The translations under genes and the position numbers were made by a program. DNA of 64,000 nt. Origin: Pimelobacter simplex. Its GTDB lineage: Bacteria > Actinomycetota > Actinomycetes > Propionibacteriales > Nocardioidaceae. The stretch covers positions 1,364,001 to 1,428,000 of the forward strand of contig NZ_CP096276.1 of NCBI RefSeq assembly GCF_024662235.1, read 5' to 3'. Shown piece after piece: positions 8,424 through 17,615 of this stretch (position 1 is the stretch's first letter; every line of letters starts with the position of its first letter). The notes beneath the pieces were generated by a model. That model was given only the letters and a program-made list of their open reading frames with translations, had not been told where the DNA came from and did not search any database.

Positions 8424-9358
8424 GCACGGCCGAGCACCGCACCCTGCCGGTCCCCGAGAGCCTGGACGGCGAGCGGGTCGACGTGGCGATGGCTCAGCTG
8501 TTCGGGGTCTCCCGGACGCGTGCGGCCGAGCTGATCGCCGACGACCGGGTGCGGGTCGACGGGGGCGAGGTCAGCGGCAAGAGCGAGCGGCTGCTGGCGG
8601 GCTCGGTGCTCGACGTGGCCATCCCGGCCGAGGTCGACCTGCTCGAGGTGGTCCCCGAGATCGTCGAGGGCATCAAGATCATCCACGACGACGACGCGAT
8701 CGTCGTGATCGACAAGCCGGTGGGCGTCGCCGTGCACCCCTCGCCGGGCTGGCGCGGGCAGACCGTGGTCGGGCACCTGGCCGGTGCGGGCTTCCGGATC
8801 TCCACCTCGGGGGCCAAGGAGCGCGAGGGCATCGTCCAGCGCCTCGACGTCGGTACGTCGGGGGTCATGGTGATCGCCAAGTCCGAGCACGCCTACTCGG
8901 TGCTCAAGAACGCCTTCCGCAACCGCACGGTCGACAAGACCTACCACGCGCTCGTCCAGGGTCACCCGGACCCGCTGGAGGGCACGATCGACGCCCCCAT
9001 CGGGCGGCACCCGCGCTATGACTACAAGTTCGCGGTCATGGACGACGGCCGGCACAGCGTCACCCACTACGAGACGCTCGAGGCGCACCGCTTCGCCAGC
9101 CTGCTCGAGGTGCACCTGGAGACCGGGCGCACCCACCAGATCCGGGTGCACATGAGCGCGCTCAAGCACCCCTGCGTCGGCGACATCACCTACGGCGCCG
9201 ACCCCGTCCTGGCCCGCCGGGTGGGCCTGGAGCGCCAGTGGCTCCACGCGGTCAAGCTGGGCTTCGAGCACCCCGAGACGGGGGAGTACGTCGAGTACGA
9301 GTCGACCTACCCCGACGACCTCGCGCACGCGCTCGACGTCATCCGTGACGCCCACTGA
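8420..9358 (+). CDS. RluA/RluD-family pseudouridine synthase
   Basis: This 312-residue enzyme converts specific uridines of large-subunit rRNA to pseudouridine. An N-terminal S4 RNA-binding domain (about 15-75: [21 protein letters not shown]) precedes the catalytic domain. Motif [19 protein letters not shown] carries the catalytic aspartate, preceded by [16 protein letters not shown]. The late motif [13 protein letters not shown] is typical of the RluA/RluD branch. The GTG at 8420 overlaps the lspA stop. The lspA-rluD pairing is common in bacteria; the exact target uridines cannot be read from the sequence. Confidence 0.92.
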   Translation: MSTAEHRTLPVPESLDGERVDVAMAQLFGVSRTRAAELIADDRVRVDGGEVSGKSERLLAGSVLDVAIPAEVDLLEVVPEIVEGIKIIHDDDAIVVIDKPVGVAVHPSPGWRGQTVVGHLAGAGFRISTSGAKEREGIVQRLDVGTSGVMVIAKSEHAYSVLKNAFRNRTVDKTYHALVQGHPDPLEGTIDAPIGRHPRYDYKFAVMDDGRHSVTHYETLEAHRFASLLEVHLETGRTHQIRVHMSALKHPCVGDITYGADPVLARRVGLERQWLHAVKLGFEHPETGEYVEYESTYPDDLAHALDVIRDAH

Positions 9359-9821
9359 GCCTGGGCTGATCCTGCGTCCGGCCCGCGCGGCGGACGTCGC
9401 GGCGATGGCCGCGGTCCAGCTCGCGGCCCGCGCCGCGGCGCCGATGCCGCCGGGCATCCACGGCCCCGACGAGGTCCGTGCCTACCTGACCGCGCGCCTG
9501 GGCGACAGCGAGACCTGGGTGGCCGAGGACGGCGAGCGGGTGGTCGGCTACGCCCGGTTCACCCGCACCTGGCTCGACGACCTGTACGTCGACCCGGCCC
9601 ACCAGGGCCAGGGTGTGGGCGCCGCGCTGCTCGACCTGGTCAAGGCCCGCCACCCGGACGGGTTCAGCCTCTGGGTCTTCGAGCAGAACCTCCCGGCACG
9701 CGCGTTCTACGCCGCGCGCGGGCTCCTCGAGCGCGAGCACACCGACGGTTCCGAGAACGAGGAACGGGCCCCGGACCTGCGGATGGAGTGGCCGGCCGGA
9801 TCTGTCGGAGGGTCGACCTAG
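9345..9821 (+). CDS. GNAT family N-acetyltransferase
   Basis: This 158-residue protein has the GNAT fold, which moves an acetyl group from acetyl-CoA to an amine. The acetyl-CoA pyrophosphate loop is seen in [18 protein letters not shown] (about 85-102). An early [16 protein letters not shown] segment and the late [16 protein letters not shown] segment complete the fold. GTG 9345 overlaps the end of the pseudouridine synthase gene by 14 bases, so the two are probably co-transcribed. The substrate is unknown. Confidence 0.85.
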   Translation: MTPTEPGLILRPARAADVAAMAAVQLAARAAAPMPPGIHGPDEVRAYLTARLGDSETWVAEDGERVVGYARFTRTWLDDLYVDPAHQGQGVGAALLDLVKARHPDGFSLWVFEQNLPARAFYAARGLLEREHTDGSENEERAPDLRMEWPAGSVGGST

Positions 9822-9899
9822 AGTCGACACCACTGTCACGTAGGCTGGTCCTCTTCCCCGAGCGACCACCCTTGACCTTTGAGGAGAGCCGAACCACAC

Positions 9900-12800
9900 A
9901 TGGCTGCTGACGCCGGGGACTTCGTCCACCTGCACGTCCACACCGAGTACTCCATGCTCGACGGGGCGTCGCTTCTCGACGGGCTGTTCACGCGCGTCAA
10001 CGACCTCGGCATGTCGTCGATCGCGATGACCGACCACGGCAACCTGCACGGCGCCTACGACTTCTACTCCAAGGCCAACAAGTACGGCGTCAAGCCGATC
10101 ATCGGCATCGAGGCCTACATCACCCCCGGTACGCCGCGCGGCGAGCGCCGCCGCGTCCGCTGGGGCAAGGCCAACGGCGCCGACGGTGCCGAGGAGGGCG
10201 GCAACGACGTCGCCGGCGGTGGCGCCTACACCCACATGACGATGTGGGCCGAGAACACCGAGGGCATGCACAACCTGTTCCGGCTCTCGTCGCGCTCGAG
10301 CCTGGAGGGCTACTTCTACAAGCCGCGGATGGACAAGGAGATCCTCGCCGAGCACAGCAAGGGCCTCATCGTCTCCACCGGCTGCCCCAGCGGCGCGATC
10401 CAGACCCGGCTCCGGCTGGGCCAGTACGACGAGGCGCTGCGCGAGGGCTCCGAGCTGCAGGACATCTTCGGCAAGGAGAACGTCTTCCTCGAGCTGATGG
10501 ACCACGGCATCTCCATCGAGAAGCGGGTCCGCGACGACCTGATCCGGCTCGGCAAGGACCTCGGGATCCCGCCGATCGCCACCAACGACTCCCACTACAA
10601 CAACCCCGACGACGCCGACGCCCACGACGCCCTGATCTGCGTCGCCTCCGGCAAGCGCCTCTCCGACCCCAACCGGCTCAAGTTCGACGGCGGCGGCTAC
10701 TACATCAAGTCCGCGGCCGAGATGCGCGAGCTGTGGGCCGACCGGTTCGGCATGCCCGAGGCCTGCGACAACACCGTCGCCATCGCCGAGCGCTGCAACG
10801 TCGAGTTCACCGAGTCCACCGGCGGCTACATGGCCCGGGCCGAGGTGCCCGCGGGCGAGACCGAGGAGTCCTGGTTCCGCAAGGAGGTCTGGCGCGGCAT
10901 CGAGGCGCGCTACCCCGGCGACCGGCTCGACCAGGAGGTCAAGGACCGGGTCGAGATGGAGCTCGCGATCATCTCGCAGAAGGGCTACTGCGGCTACTAC
11001 CTCGTGGTCGCCGACTTCATCCAGTGGTCCAAGCGCAACGGCATCCGGGTGGGTCCGGGGCGTGGCTCCGGTGCGGGCTCGATCGCGGCCTACGCGCTGA
11101 GCATCACCGACCTGTGCCCGCTGGAGCACGGCCTGTTCTTCGAGCGCTTCCTCAACCCCGAGCGTCCCTCGATGCCCGACTTCGACATCGACTTCGACGA
11201 TGCCCGCCGTGGCGAGGTCATCCAGTACGTCAGCGACAAGTACGGCGCCGAGCGCGTCGCCCAGATCGCCACCTTCGGCCGGCTCAAGTCCAAGGCCGCG
11301 ATCAAGGACGCCGCGCGCGTGCTCGACCACGGCTTCGCGATCGGCGACAAGATCACCAAGGCGATGCCGCCCGACGTCATGGGCAAGGGCGTGCCGCTCA
11401 AGGAGATCTTCAACGCCGACCACAAGCGCTACAACGACGGCGGCGAGTTCCGCGCGCTCTACGAGTCCGACGGCGACGTCCGCACGATCTACCAGACGGC
11501 GCTGGGCCTCGAGGGCCAGATCCGCAACTGGGGCGTGCACGCGGCCGGCGTGATCATGTCCAGCGAGCCGCTCATCGACATCGTGCCGATCATGGCCCGT
11601 CCCCAGGACGGCGCGGTGATCACCCAGTTCGACTACCCGATGTGCGAGTCGCTGGGCCTGGTCAAGATGGACTTCCTGGGTCTGTCCAACCTGCGCATCC
11701 TCGAGGACGCCCTCGGCAACATCAAAGCCAACCGGGACGAGGACGTCGTCCTCGAGGAGCTGCCCTTCGACGACCTGGCCACCTACCAGCTGATGGGTCG
11801 CGGTGACACCCTCGGCGTCTTCCAGCTCGATGGTGGCGGCATGCGGGCCCTGCTGCGCTCGATGCAGCCCGACAAGTTCGCCGACATCACCGCCGTCTCC
11901 GCGCTCTACCGCCCGGGCCCGATGGGCGCCGACTCCCACAACAAGTACGCACGCCGCAAGAACGGCCGCGAGGAGATCGAGCCGATCCACCCGGCGCTCG
12001 CCGAGGCGCTCGAGCCGGTGCTGGGTGAGACCTACGGCCTGATCGTCTACCAGGAGCAGGTGATGGCCATCGCCCAGGTGCTGGCCGGCTTCACCCTGGG
12101 TGCCGCCGACAACCTGCGCCGCGCGATGGGCAAGAAGAAGAAGGAGGAGCTCGACAAGCAGTACGCCGGGTTCCAGGCCGGCATGCTCGAGCGGGGCTAC
12201 CCGCAGAAGGCGATCGACCAGCTCTGGGAGATCCTGCTCCCGTTCTCCGACTACGCCTTCAACAAGTCGCACTCGGCCGCCTACGGCGTCATCACCTACT
12301 GGACGGCGTACCTCAAGGCGAACTACCCGACCGAGTACATGGCCGCGCTCCTCACGTCCGTCAAGGACGACAAGGACAAGATGGCCATCTACCTCAACGA
12401 GTGCCGCCGGATGAAGATCCAGGTGCTGCCGCCCGACGTCAACGAGTCCGCGCACAACTTCACCGCCGTCGGCCAGGACATCCGCTTCGGCCTCACCGCC
12501 ATCCGCAACGTCGGCTCCAATGTCGTCGACGGCGTGGTCGAGACCCGCAGCACCCAGGACCGGTTCACCGACTTCAACGACTTCCTGTCCAAGGTCCCCG
12601 CCTCGGTGTGCAACAAGCGGGTCATCGACTCGCTGATCAAGGCCGGCGCCTTCGACGACATGAAGCACAAGCGGCGCGCGCTGGTGGCGATCCACGAGAC
12701 CGCCGTCGACCAGTACGTCGACATCAAGCGCAACGAGGCGATCGGCCAGGACTCGCTCTTCGCCGGTCTCGGTGACGACGACGACGGCAGCGGCGGATTC

Positions 12801-13472
12801 GGCGTGAGCGTGGCCATCCCCGACCTCGACGAGTGGGACAAGATGACCCTGCTCGGCCACGAGCGGGAGATGCTCGGCCTCTACGTCTCCGACCACCCGC
12901 TGCTCGGCCTGGAGCACGTGCTGTCCAACGGCACCGACTGCACCATCGGCCAGCTGGTCACCGACGAGGACCGCCCGCACAACTCCACGGTCACCGTGGC
13001 CGGCCTGGTCACCGGCATCCAGCGCAAGATCACCAAGAACGGCGACCCGTGGGCCACGGTCACCCTCGAGGACCTCGAGGGTGGCATCGACGTGCTGCTG
13101 TTCCCCAGCAGCTACCGCCTCGCCGCGCCCTACCTGACCGAGGACGCGATCATCCGGGTCCGCGGCCAGCTCGACACCGAGCGCGACACCGCCCAGCTGC
13201 GCGGCCAGGAGGTCACCGTCCCGGACCTGGAGCGCAGCAGCGACGGTCCGGTCGTGATCAGCCTGCCCTCCACGCGCTGCACCGGTCCGGTGGTTGCCCA
13301 GCTGCGCGAGGTGCTCAGCACCCACGCCGGGCTGACCGAGGTGCGCCTGCAGCTGTTGAGCCGGGACTCCACCAAGCTCATGCGCCTGGGGGACAATCTC
13401 CGGGTGACTCCCTCCTCGGCGCTGTTCGCCGATCTCAAGCAGCTCCTCGGCCCCGGGTGCCTGGCCGGATGA
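9900..13472 (+). CDS. dnaE: DNA polymerase III alpha subunit
   Basis: This is the main replicative polymerase, 1190 residues, the usual size for actinobacterial DnaE1. The N-terminal PHP domain starts HLHVHTEYSMLDGAS and contains MTDHGNLHG. The polymerase core has [16 protein letters not shown] and the catalytic aspartates in PDFDIDFDD (about residues 426-434), then the third conserved block around GVHAAGVIMS. Fingers, helix-hairpin-helix and a C-terminal OB fold (TVAGLVTGIQRKITKNGD) follow. The ATG at 9900 has GAGGAGAG 13 bases upstream. A TAGGCT hexamer at 9841-9846 could be the -10 of its own promoter. The stop overlaps the next gene. Confidence 0.98.
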   Translation: MAADAGDFVHLHVHTEYSMLDGASLLDGLFTRVNDLGMSSIAMTDHGNLHGAYDFYSKANKYGVKPIIGIEAYITPGTPRGERRRVRWGKANGADGAEEGGNDVAGGGAYTHMTMWAENTEGMHNLFRLSSRSSLEGYFYKPRMDKEILAEHSKGLIVSTGCPSGAIQTRLRLGQYDEALREGSELQDIFGKENVFLELMDHGISIEKRVRDDLIRLGKDLGIPPIATNDSHYNNPDDADAHDALICVASGKRLSDPNRLKFDGGGYYIKSAAEMRELWADRFGMPEACDNTVAIAERCNVEFTESTGGYMARAEVPAGETEESWFRKEVWRGIEARYPGDRLDQEVKDRVEMELAIISQKGYCGYYLVVADFIQWSKRNGIRVGPGRGSGAGSIAAYALSITDLCPLEHGLFFERFLNPERPSMPDFDIDFDDARRGEVIQYVSDKYGAERVAQIATFGRLKSKAAIKDAARVLDHGFAIGDKITKAMPPDVMGKGVPLKEIFNADHKRYNDGGEFRALYESDGDVRTIYQTALGLEGQIRNWGVHAAGVIMSSEPLIDIVPIMARPQDGAVITQFDYPMCESLGLVKMDFLGLSNLRILEDALGNIKANRDEDVVLEELPFDDLATYQLMGRGDTLGVFQLDGGGMRALLRSMQPDKFADITAVSALYRPGPMGADSHNKYARRKNGREEIEPIHPALAEALEPVLGETYGLIVYQEQVMAIAQVLAGFTLGAADNLRRAMGKKKKEELDKQYAGFQAGMLERGYPQKAIDQLWEILLPFSDYAFNKSHSAAYGVITYWTAYLKANYPTEYMAALLTSVKDDKDKMAIYLNECRRMKIQVLPPDVNESAHNFTAVGQDIRFGLTAIRNVGSNVVDGVVETRSTQDRFTDFNDFLSKVPASVCNKRVIDSLIKAGAFDDMKHKRRALVAIHETAVDQYVDIKRNEAIGQDSLFAGLGDDDDGSGGFGVSVAIPDLDEWDKMTLLGHEREMLGLYVSDHPLLGLEHVLSNGTDCTIGQLVTDEDRPHNSTVTVAGLVTGIQRKITKNGDPWATVTLEDLEGGIDVLLFPSSYRLAAPYLTEDAIIRVRGQLDTERDTAQLRGQEVTVPDLERSSDGPVVISLPSTRCTGPVVAQLREVLSTHAGLTEVRLQLLSRDSTKLMRLGDNLRVTPSSALFADLKQLLGPGCLAG

Positions 13473-14017
13473 ACCGCCGCGACCTGACCGGTGCGCTCGC
13501 CGTACCGCCGGTGCTGGGGGCGCTCCTGGGCGCGGCCGGCGGCTGGCTGTGGTGGACCTGGTGGGGCCCGGCGCCCCAGGGCAAGATCTACGACACCACG
13601 GCAGGCCCGCACTGGTACCCCAACCCGTTCGACCCCGGCATCACCAGCGACTTCAACGGTACGGCGACGTTCGTGGCGGTCGGCTTCGGCCTCGCGCTCG
13701 TCCTCGGCCTGGTCGCCGGGTGGGTGGCCCGCAAGGTGGCGGTGCCCGGCCTGGTCGCGCTCGCGGTCGGGGCCGGCCTGGGCACGCTGGTCATGTACCT
13801 GCTGGGGGAGTCCTTCAGCGCGCCCGACCCGGCCTCGCTCATCGCCTCGCACAAGATCGGCGACGTGCTGCCCGGGCACCTGCACGTGAGCGGCTGGACG
13901 CCCTACCTGGCCTGGCCGGTGGGCGCGCTGCTCGGCTACCTGGTCGTGCTGCTCTCGCTCAGCGCCGAATCGGCGCCACCCGCGCAGCCGTCATCCGTAC
14001 CAGCTCAGCAGGGCTGA
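13469..14017 (+). CDS. Small membrane protein of unknown function
   Basis: This 182-residue protein has four predicted membrane segments (about 9-28, 55-77, 81-102 and 145-165). A periplasmic or loop region rich in Tyr/Pro/Asn (TTAGPHWYPNPFDPGI) separates the first two. ATG 13469 overlaps the dnaE stop, so it is likely translated with dnaE. I do not recognise the family with confidence; it resembles the short DUF2567-like membrane proteins found next to dnaE in actinobacteria. Its last 59 bases overlap the end of the convergent minus-strand gene. Confidence 0.65.
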   Translation: MNRRDLTGALAVPPVLGALLGAAGGWLWWTWWGPAPQGKIYDTTAGPHWYPNPFDPGITSDFNGTATFVAVGFGLALVLGLVAGWVARKVAVPGLVALAVGAGLGTLVMYLLGESFSAPDPASLIASHKIGDVLPGHLHVSGWTPYLAWPVGALLGYLVVLLSLSAESAPPAQPSSVPAQQG

Positions 14018-14450
14018 GCTCGACCTCCATCCCGCGCTTGCCGGCCGAGACGTAGACGGTCGGGTGGTCGAGCGCGGAGGCGTCGACGACGGTCGGGTGC
14101 GCCTTGCGCTGACCCAGCGGCGAGATGCCGCCGACGACATAGCCGGTGGCCCGCTCGGCCGCCTTGGGGTCGGCCATGACGGCCTTGCGGCCCTCGACTG
14201 CCCGGGCCAGGGCCTTGAGGTCGAGCTGGCCCGAGACCGGTACGACGCCGACCACGAGCGCGCCGTCGACGTCGGCGAAGAGGGTCTTGAGCACGCGCGC
14301 GGGGTCGATGCCCATCGCCTCGGCCGCCTCCTCGCCGTAGGACGAGGCGCGGGCGTCGTGGGCGTACTCGTGCACGGTGAACGCCACCCCGGCCTCGGTG
14401 AGCGCGGTGGTCGCCGGCGTGCCGCCGGTGGCCTGCTTCTTCTTCGCCAT
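13959..14450 (-). CDS. ybaK: YbaK/EbsC-type Cys-tRNA(Pro) deacylase
   Basis: This 163-residue protein is of the YbaK/ProX family, which hydrolyses mischarged Cys-tRNA(Pro). Family marks are the FTVHEYAHD region near residue 30, the AARVLKTLFA-like block (GIDPARVLKTLFADVDG), VSGQLDLKALARAVEGRKAVMAD, and the YVVGGISPLGQRK motif (glycines and the conserved lysine region). The start ATG at 14450 shares a base with the stop of the upstream LON-domain gene (TGATG), so the two form an operon. The 3' end overlaps the convergent membrane-protein gene by 59 bases. Confidence 0.9.
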   Translation of the reverse strand: MAKKKQATGGTPATTALTEAGVAFTVHEYAHDARASSYGEEAAEAMGIDPARVLKTLFADVDGALVVGVVPVSGQLDLKALARAVEGRKAVMADPKAAERATGYVVGGISPLGQRKAHPTVVDASALDHPTVYVSAGKRGMEVELSPAELVRMTAARVAPIRR

Positions 14451-15115
14451 CAGTTGGGCGACCACTTCGTGCGCGCGACCTCGGTCGCCGGCAGCGAGGT
14501 GATCACGTTCATGGCGCGCAGCTCGGAGCGCAGCAGGTCGGTGACCAGGATCAGCCGCTCGGTCGGGTCGGCGGCCTCGAGCAGCTGCTGGTGCTCGGCC
14601 ATCGGCAGCGGCGTGCACGCCGCGAGCGTCCAGGCCAGGTACGCCGGGTCGCGCGGCAGCTCGCCCTCCAGCGGGTCGCCGGCGATCTCGCCGAGGACGT
14701 GGCGGTAGGCGGTGAAGGTCGCCCGCGCCCGCTCCACGACGTCCTGGGGGACGGCGGCCGAGGGCTCGTCGAGCAGGGTGATCTCGCCGACGGGGAAGTC
14801 GCCGCTGCCGCGGAGCCGGTCGAGCTGGATCCGGTCGCGGCCCACCGCGACGATGTCGAAGGTGCCGTCGCTGTGCGACTCGACCTCGGTCAGCTGGAGC
14901 CGGACCCCGACCCGGAAGAGCGACTGGTTGCCGTGGTCGCCGACCTCGTAGCCCTCGCGGATCGCCACCGACCCGAAGAGCCGCTCGGCCGGGTCCTCCA
15001 CGCGCAGCAGGTGGTGGACCAGGGCCCGGTAGCGGTCCTCGAAGACGTGCAACGGCACGCTGATCCCCGGGTAGAGCACCGCGTTGAGAGGGAACATCGG
15101 CAGCTGGTCGGGCAC
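14450..15115 (-). CDS. LON substrate-binding domain protein
   Basis: This stand-alone N-terminal LON (PUA-like) domain protein of about 221 residues lacks the ATPase and protease domains of Lon. It begins MFPLNAVLYPGISVPLHVFE, the typical start of the domain, and has the SVAIREGYEVG and TEVESHSDGTFDIVAVGRDR strands. The helical C-terminal part continues to residue 221. A GTG start at 15115 is preferred over the ATG at 15097 because a TAGGGT -10 lies 7 bases before it (leaderless arrangement). The role of these small LON proteins is not established; substrate or peptide binding is the usual guess. Confidence 0.85.
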   Translation of the reverse strand: MPDQLPMFPLNAVLYPGISVPLHVFEDRYRALVHHLLRVEDPAERLFGSVAIREGYEVGDHGNQSLFRVGVRLQLTEVESHSDGTFDIVAVGRDRIQLDRLRGSGDFPVGEITLLDEPSAAVPQDVVERARATFTAYRHVLGEIAGDPLEGELPRDPAYLAWTLAACTPLPMAEHQQLLEAADPTERLILVTDLLRSELRAMNVITSLPATEVARTKWSPN

Positions 15116-15122
15116 GTTCTCG

Positions 15123-15128
15123 ACCCTA
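15123..15128 (-). promoter_or_regulatory. -10 element for the LON-domain gene
   Basis: On the minus strand TAGGGT is followed by 7 bases and then the GTG at 15115. The fit to the leaderless pattern used elsewhere in the window supports that start codon. Confidence 0.4.
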
Positions 15129-15138
15129 GGGCATGGGT

Positions 15139-15615
15139 CTAGCGCGTTTCCGCCTCCCCGCGGATGCCCTCGAGCGTGGTGCGCATCCCGGCGCGCTGGG
15201 AGACGGTGAACGCCTCCTGCCCGCCCATGAACGCCTCGGTCAGCTCGCGGGAGAGCTCGGAGATGCCCTCGGGTGCGTCGCGGCGCTGGTGCAGGCGGGT
15301 GCCGCCGTCGGTGGTCGGCTCGAGCTCGAAGGACCAGGTCACGTAGTTCTCGTCGATGCGGAAGGCGAGGGAGCGCCCGGCGTCGTACCGGGTGATCTCG
15401 GCGTGGGTGGTCCAGGTGAGCTCGCCGTGGGCGTTGCGGTTGGTGAACCGGGTGCCGACGCCGGCGGGGGCGTCGGGGTCGGCGAGCCGGGTCGAGGTGA
15501 CCTGGGGGCTCCACTCGGCCATCCGGGTGACGTCGGCGACGAGGCTCCAGACGTCGGCGGGGGCGGCGGCGATCTCGATCTGCTCGTGGAGGGCGGGGGC
15601 GTCGGTGGTGGTCAT
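15139..15615 (-). CDS. SRPBCC/START-fold protein
   Basis: This 158-residue protein has the polyketide-cyclase/dehydrase (SRPBCC) fold, a hydrophobic-ligand-binding beta-grip. It opens with HEQIEIAAAPADVWSLVADVTRMAEWSP, the classic family start, and has later strands TWSFELEPTTDGGTRLHQRR and a long C-terminal helix. It diverges from the TetR-family gene across a 41-base gap containing a palindrome. It is therefore a likely target of that repressor. Ligand and activity are unknown. Confidence 0.85.
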   Translation of the reverse strand: MTTTDAPALHEQIEIAAAPADVWSLVADVTRMAEWSPQVTSTRLADPDAPAGVGTRFTNRNAHGELTWTTHAEITRYDAGRSLAFRIDENYVTWSFELEPTTDGGTRLHQRRDAPEGISELSRELTEAFMGGQEAFTVSQRAGMRTTLEGIRGEAETR

Positions 15616-15628
15616 GGGAGGTACTTTA

Positions 15629-15648
15629 CGTCCGATCGGTCGGGTAGT
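15629..15648. promoter_or_regulatory. Candidate TetR operator between SRPBCC gene and TetR gene
   Basis: The 41-base divergent gap contains ACGTCCGATCGGTCGGGT with a perfect 8-bp palindrome CCGATCGG at 15632-15639. It sits where bound repressor would block both promoters, a common layout for TetR regulators. No binding data are available. Confidence 0.5.
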
Positions 15649-15650
15649 TT
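15645..15650 (+). promoter_or_regulatory. -10 element (TAGTTT) for the TetR gene
   Basis: TAGTTT ends 6 bases before ATG 15657, suggesting a leaderless transcript. It abuts the CCGATCGG palindrome, so repressor binding would cover this promoter (autoregulation). Confidence 0.4.
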
Positions 15651-15656
15651 GTCCGC

Positions 15657-16262
15657 ATGACCGAAACCGCCGACGGACGCCGTCGCCGCGGCGACCGGAC
15701 CCGGCAGCGCGCGGCCCGGGCCGCGGCGCTGCTCGCGACCACCCAGGGCCTCGACGGGCTCAGCGTCGGCACGCTCGCCGAGGCGAGCGGGGCGAGCAAG
15801 AGCGGGCTGCTCACGGTGTTCGGCAACCGCGAGGAGATCCTGCTGGCGGCTGTCGCCGAGGCCCGGCTCCTGTACGTCGAGCACGTCATCGCTCCCGCCT
15901 GGGGGTCCGCGCCCGGAGCGGACCGGCTGCGGGCCCTGCTCGACCACTGGGTGGGCTACCTGCGGGCCGAGGTGTTCCCCGGCGGCTGCTTCGTCGCGGC
16001 GACCTCGGCCGAGTACGGCCACCGCACCGGCCGGGTCGCCGACGCCGTCCGGGCGCTCAAGCAGGAGTGGCTCGACCTGCTCGTGCGCGAGCTCACCGCG
16101 GCCGGGGTGGCCGACCCCGGCGAGGCCGCGTTCCGGGTCGACGCCTACCTGGTCGCGGCCAACACCCGCCGCGAGCTCTTCGGGGACGACGACGCGCTCG
16201 CCACCGCGCACCGGCTGGCGCTCGCGGTGCTCGAGGGCCGTGACGAGGCCGCGTCCCGCTAG
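15657..16262 (+). CDS. TetR/AcrR family transcriptional regulator
   Basis: This 201-residue one-component regulator has an N-terminal helix-turn-helix at about 12-58 (RTRQRAARAAALLATTQGL, then VGTLAEASGASKSGLLTVFGNREE). The C-terminal ligand-binding domain resembles the TetR_C_6/YsiA-like type (HWVGYLRAEVFPGGCFVAATS). The conserved FPGGC cysteine could sense a reactive ligand, but this is only inferred. It most likely controls itself and the divergent SRPBCC gene. Confidence 0.9.
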   Translation: MTETADGRRRRGDRTRQRAARAAALLATTQGLDGLSVGTLAEASGASKSGLLTVFGNREEILLAAVAEARLLYVEHVIAPAWGSAPGADRLRALLDHWVGYLRAEVFPGGCFVAATSAEYGHRTGRVADAVRALKQEWLDLLVRELTAAGVADPGEAAFRVDAYLVAANTRRELFGDDDALATAHRLALAVLEGRDEAASR

Positions 16263-16297
16263 GCGTCACCGGGCGCGGGGGAGCGGCGGCCCGACCG

Positions 16298-16303
16298 TAG
16301 AAT
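16298..16303 (+). promoter_or_regulatory. -10 element (TAGAAT) for hisD
   Basis: TAGAAT lies 7 bases before ATG 16311, so the his operon transcript may begin at or next to the start codon. The intervening CGGGGAC could also act as a weak ribosome site. Confidence 0.5.
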
Positions 16304-16310
16304 CGGGGAC

Positions 16311-17615
16311 ATGTCCCTCATCCGCCGCATCGACCTGCGCGACGCCGACGAGTCCGTCGACTACCGCGCAGCAGTGCCCCGTGCCGACTTCGACATCGAG
16401 GCTGCGGTGCCGGCGGTGCATGCGATCTGCGAGGAGGTCCGCACCCGCGGGCTCGACGCGATCGTGGAGTTCGGTGAGAAGTTCGACGGCGTGCGGGTCG
16501 ACGACATCCGGGTCGCCCCGGCGACGATGCAGGCCGCGCTCGACGACCTCGACCCCGGCATCCGCGCGGGTCTGGAGGAGTCGATCCGGCGCCTGCGCGC
16601 GACGTGCGCCAACGAGCTCGAGCAGGACGCCGTGACCGACCTCGGCCCCGGCGCCCGGGTGACCCACCGCAAGGTGCCGGTCGGCCGGGTCGGCCTCTAC
16701 GTCCCCGGCGGCCTCGCGCCGCTGGTCTCGTCGGTGCTCATGAATGTCGTCCCGGCCCAGACCGCGGGCGTCGAGTCGATCGCGCTCGCGAGCCCGCCGC
16801 AGAAGGAGTTCGGCGGCTCGGTGCACCCGACGATCCTGGCCGCGTGCGCGCTGCTCGGCGTCGACGAGGTCTACGCCGTCGGCGGCGCCCAGGCGATCGC
16901 GATGTTCGCCTACGGCGTCGGTCCGTGCCGGCGCGTCGACCTGGTGACCGGCCCCGGCAACATCTGGGTGGTCACCGCCAAGCGGATCCTCAAGGGCCAG
17001 ATCGGCATCGACTCCGAGGCCGGCCCGACCGAGATCGCGATCCTGGCCGACGACACCGGCGACGCGTCGTACGTGGCGGCGGACCTGATCAGCCAGGCCG
17101 AGCACGACCCGCTGGCCGCCTCGGTCCTCGTCACCACCTCTGAGCGGCTCGCCGCCGAGGTCGAGGTCGAGCTCGACCGGCAGGTCGCCGCGACCAGGCA
17201 CGTCGAGCGGATCACCACCTCGCTCGGCGGGCGCCAGTCCGGCATCGTCTTGGTCCGCGACCTGGAGCAGGGCCTCGACGTCGTCAACGCCTATGCCGCC
17301 GAGCACCTCGAGATCCACACCGAGGACGCCGCCGGCTGGGCCGCCCGGGTCCGCAACGCCGGGGCGATCTTCGTCGGCCCGCACGCGCCGGTGAGCCTCG
17401 GCGACTACTGCGCCGGCTCCAACCACGTGCTGCCGACCGCGGGCTGCGCCTGCCACTCCTCGGGTCTGTCGGTGCGCGCGTTCACCAAGTCGGTGCACGT
17501 CATCGACTACTCCGCCGCGGCGCTCGCCGAGGTGGCCGGTCACGTCGTGACGCTCGCCGAGGCCGAGGACCTGCCCGGCCACGGCGCCGCCATCACCGCG
17601 CGGGTCGGCCGATGA
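16311..17615 (+). CDS. hisD: Histidinol dehydrogenase
   Basis: This enzyme catalyses the last two steps of histidine synthesis: histidinol to histidinal to histidine, with NAD and zinc. The 434-residue length is normal. Visible motifs are [10 protein letters not shown], the NAD-binding [44 protein letters not shown] and the late zinc/histidinol-binding AEHLEIHT and [13 protein letters not shown]. It is the first gene of hisD-C-B-H, which overlap end to end. Confidence 0.97.
   Translation: MSLIRRIDLRDADESVDYRAAVPRADFDIEAAVPAVHAICEEVRTRGLDAIVEFGEKFDGVRVDDIRVAPATMQAALDDLDPGIRAGLEESIRRLRATCANELEQDAVTDLGPGARVTHRKVPVGRVGLYVPGGLAPLVSSVLMNVVPAQTAGVESIALASPPQKEFGGSVHPTILAACALLGVDEVYAVGGAQAIAMFAYGVGPCRRVDLVTGPGNIWVVTAKRILKGQIGIDSEAGPTEIAILADDTGDASYVAADLISQAEHDPLAASVLVTTSERLAAEVEVELDRQVAATRHVERITTSLGGRQSGIVLVRDLEQGLDVVNAYAAEHLEIHTEDAAGWAARVRNAGAIFVGPHAPVSLGDYCAGSNHVLPTAGCACHSSGLSVRAFTKSVHVIDYSAAALAEVAGHVVTLAEAEDLPGHGAAITARVGR

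Noticed and set aside
9339..13325. Long minus-strand open frame opposite dnaE
   Set aside because: Same composition artefact; dnaE on the plus strand has all polymerase motifs.
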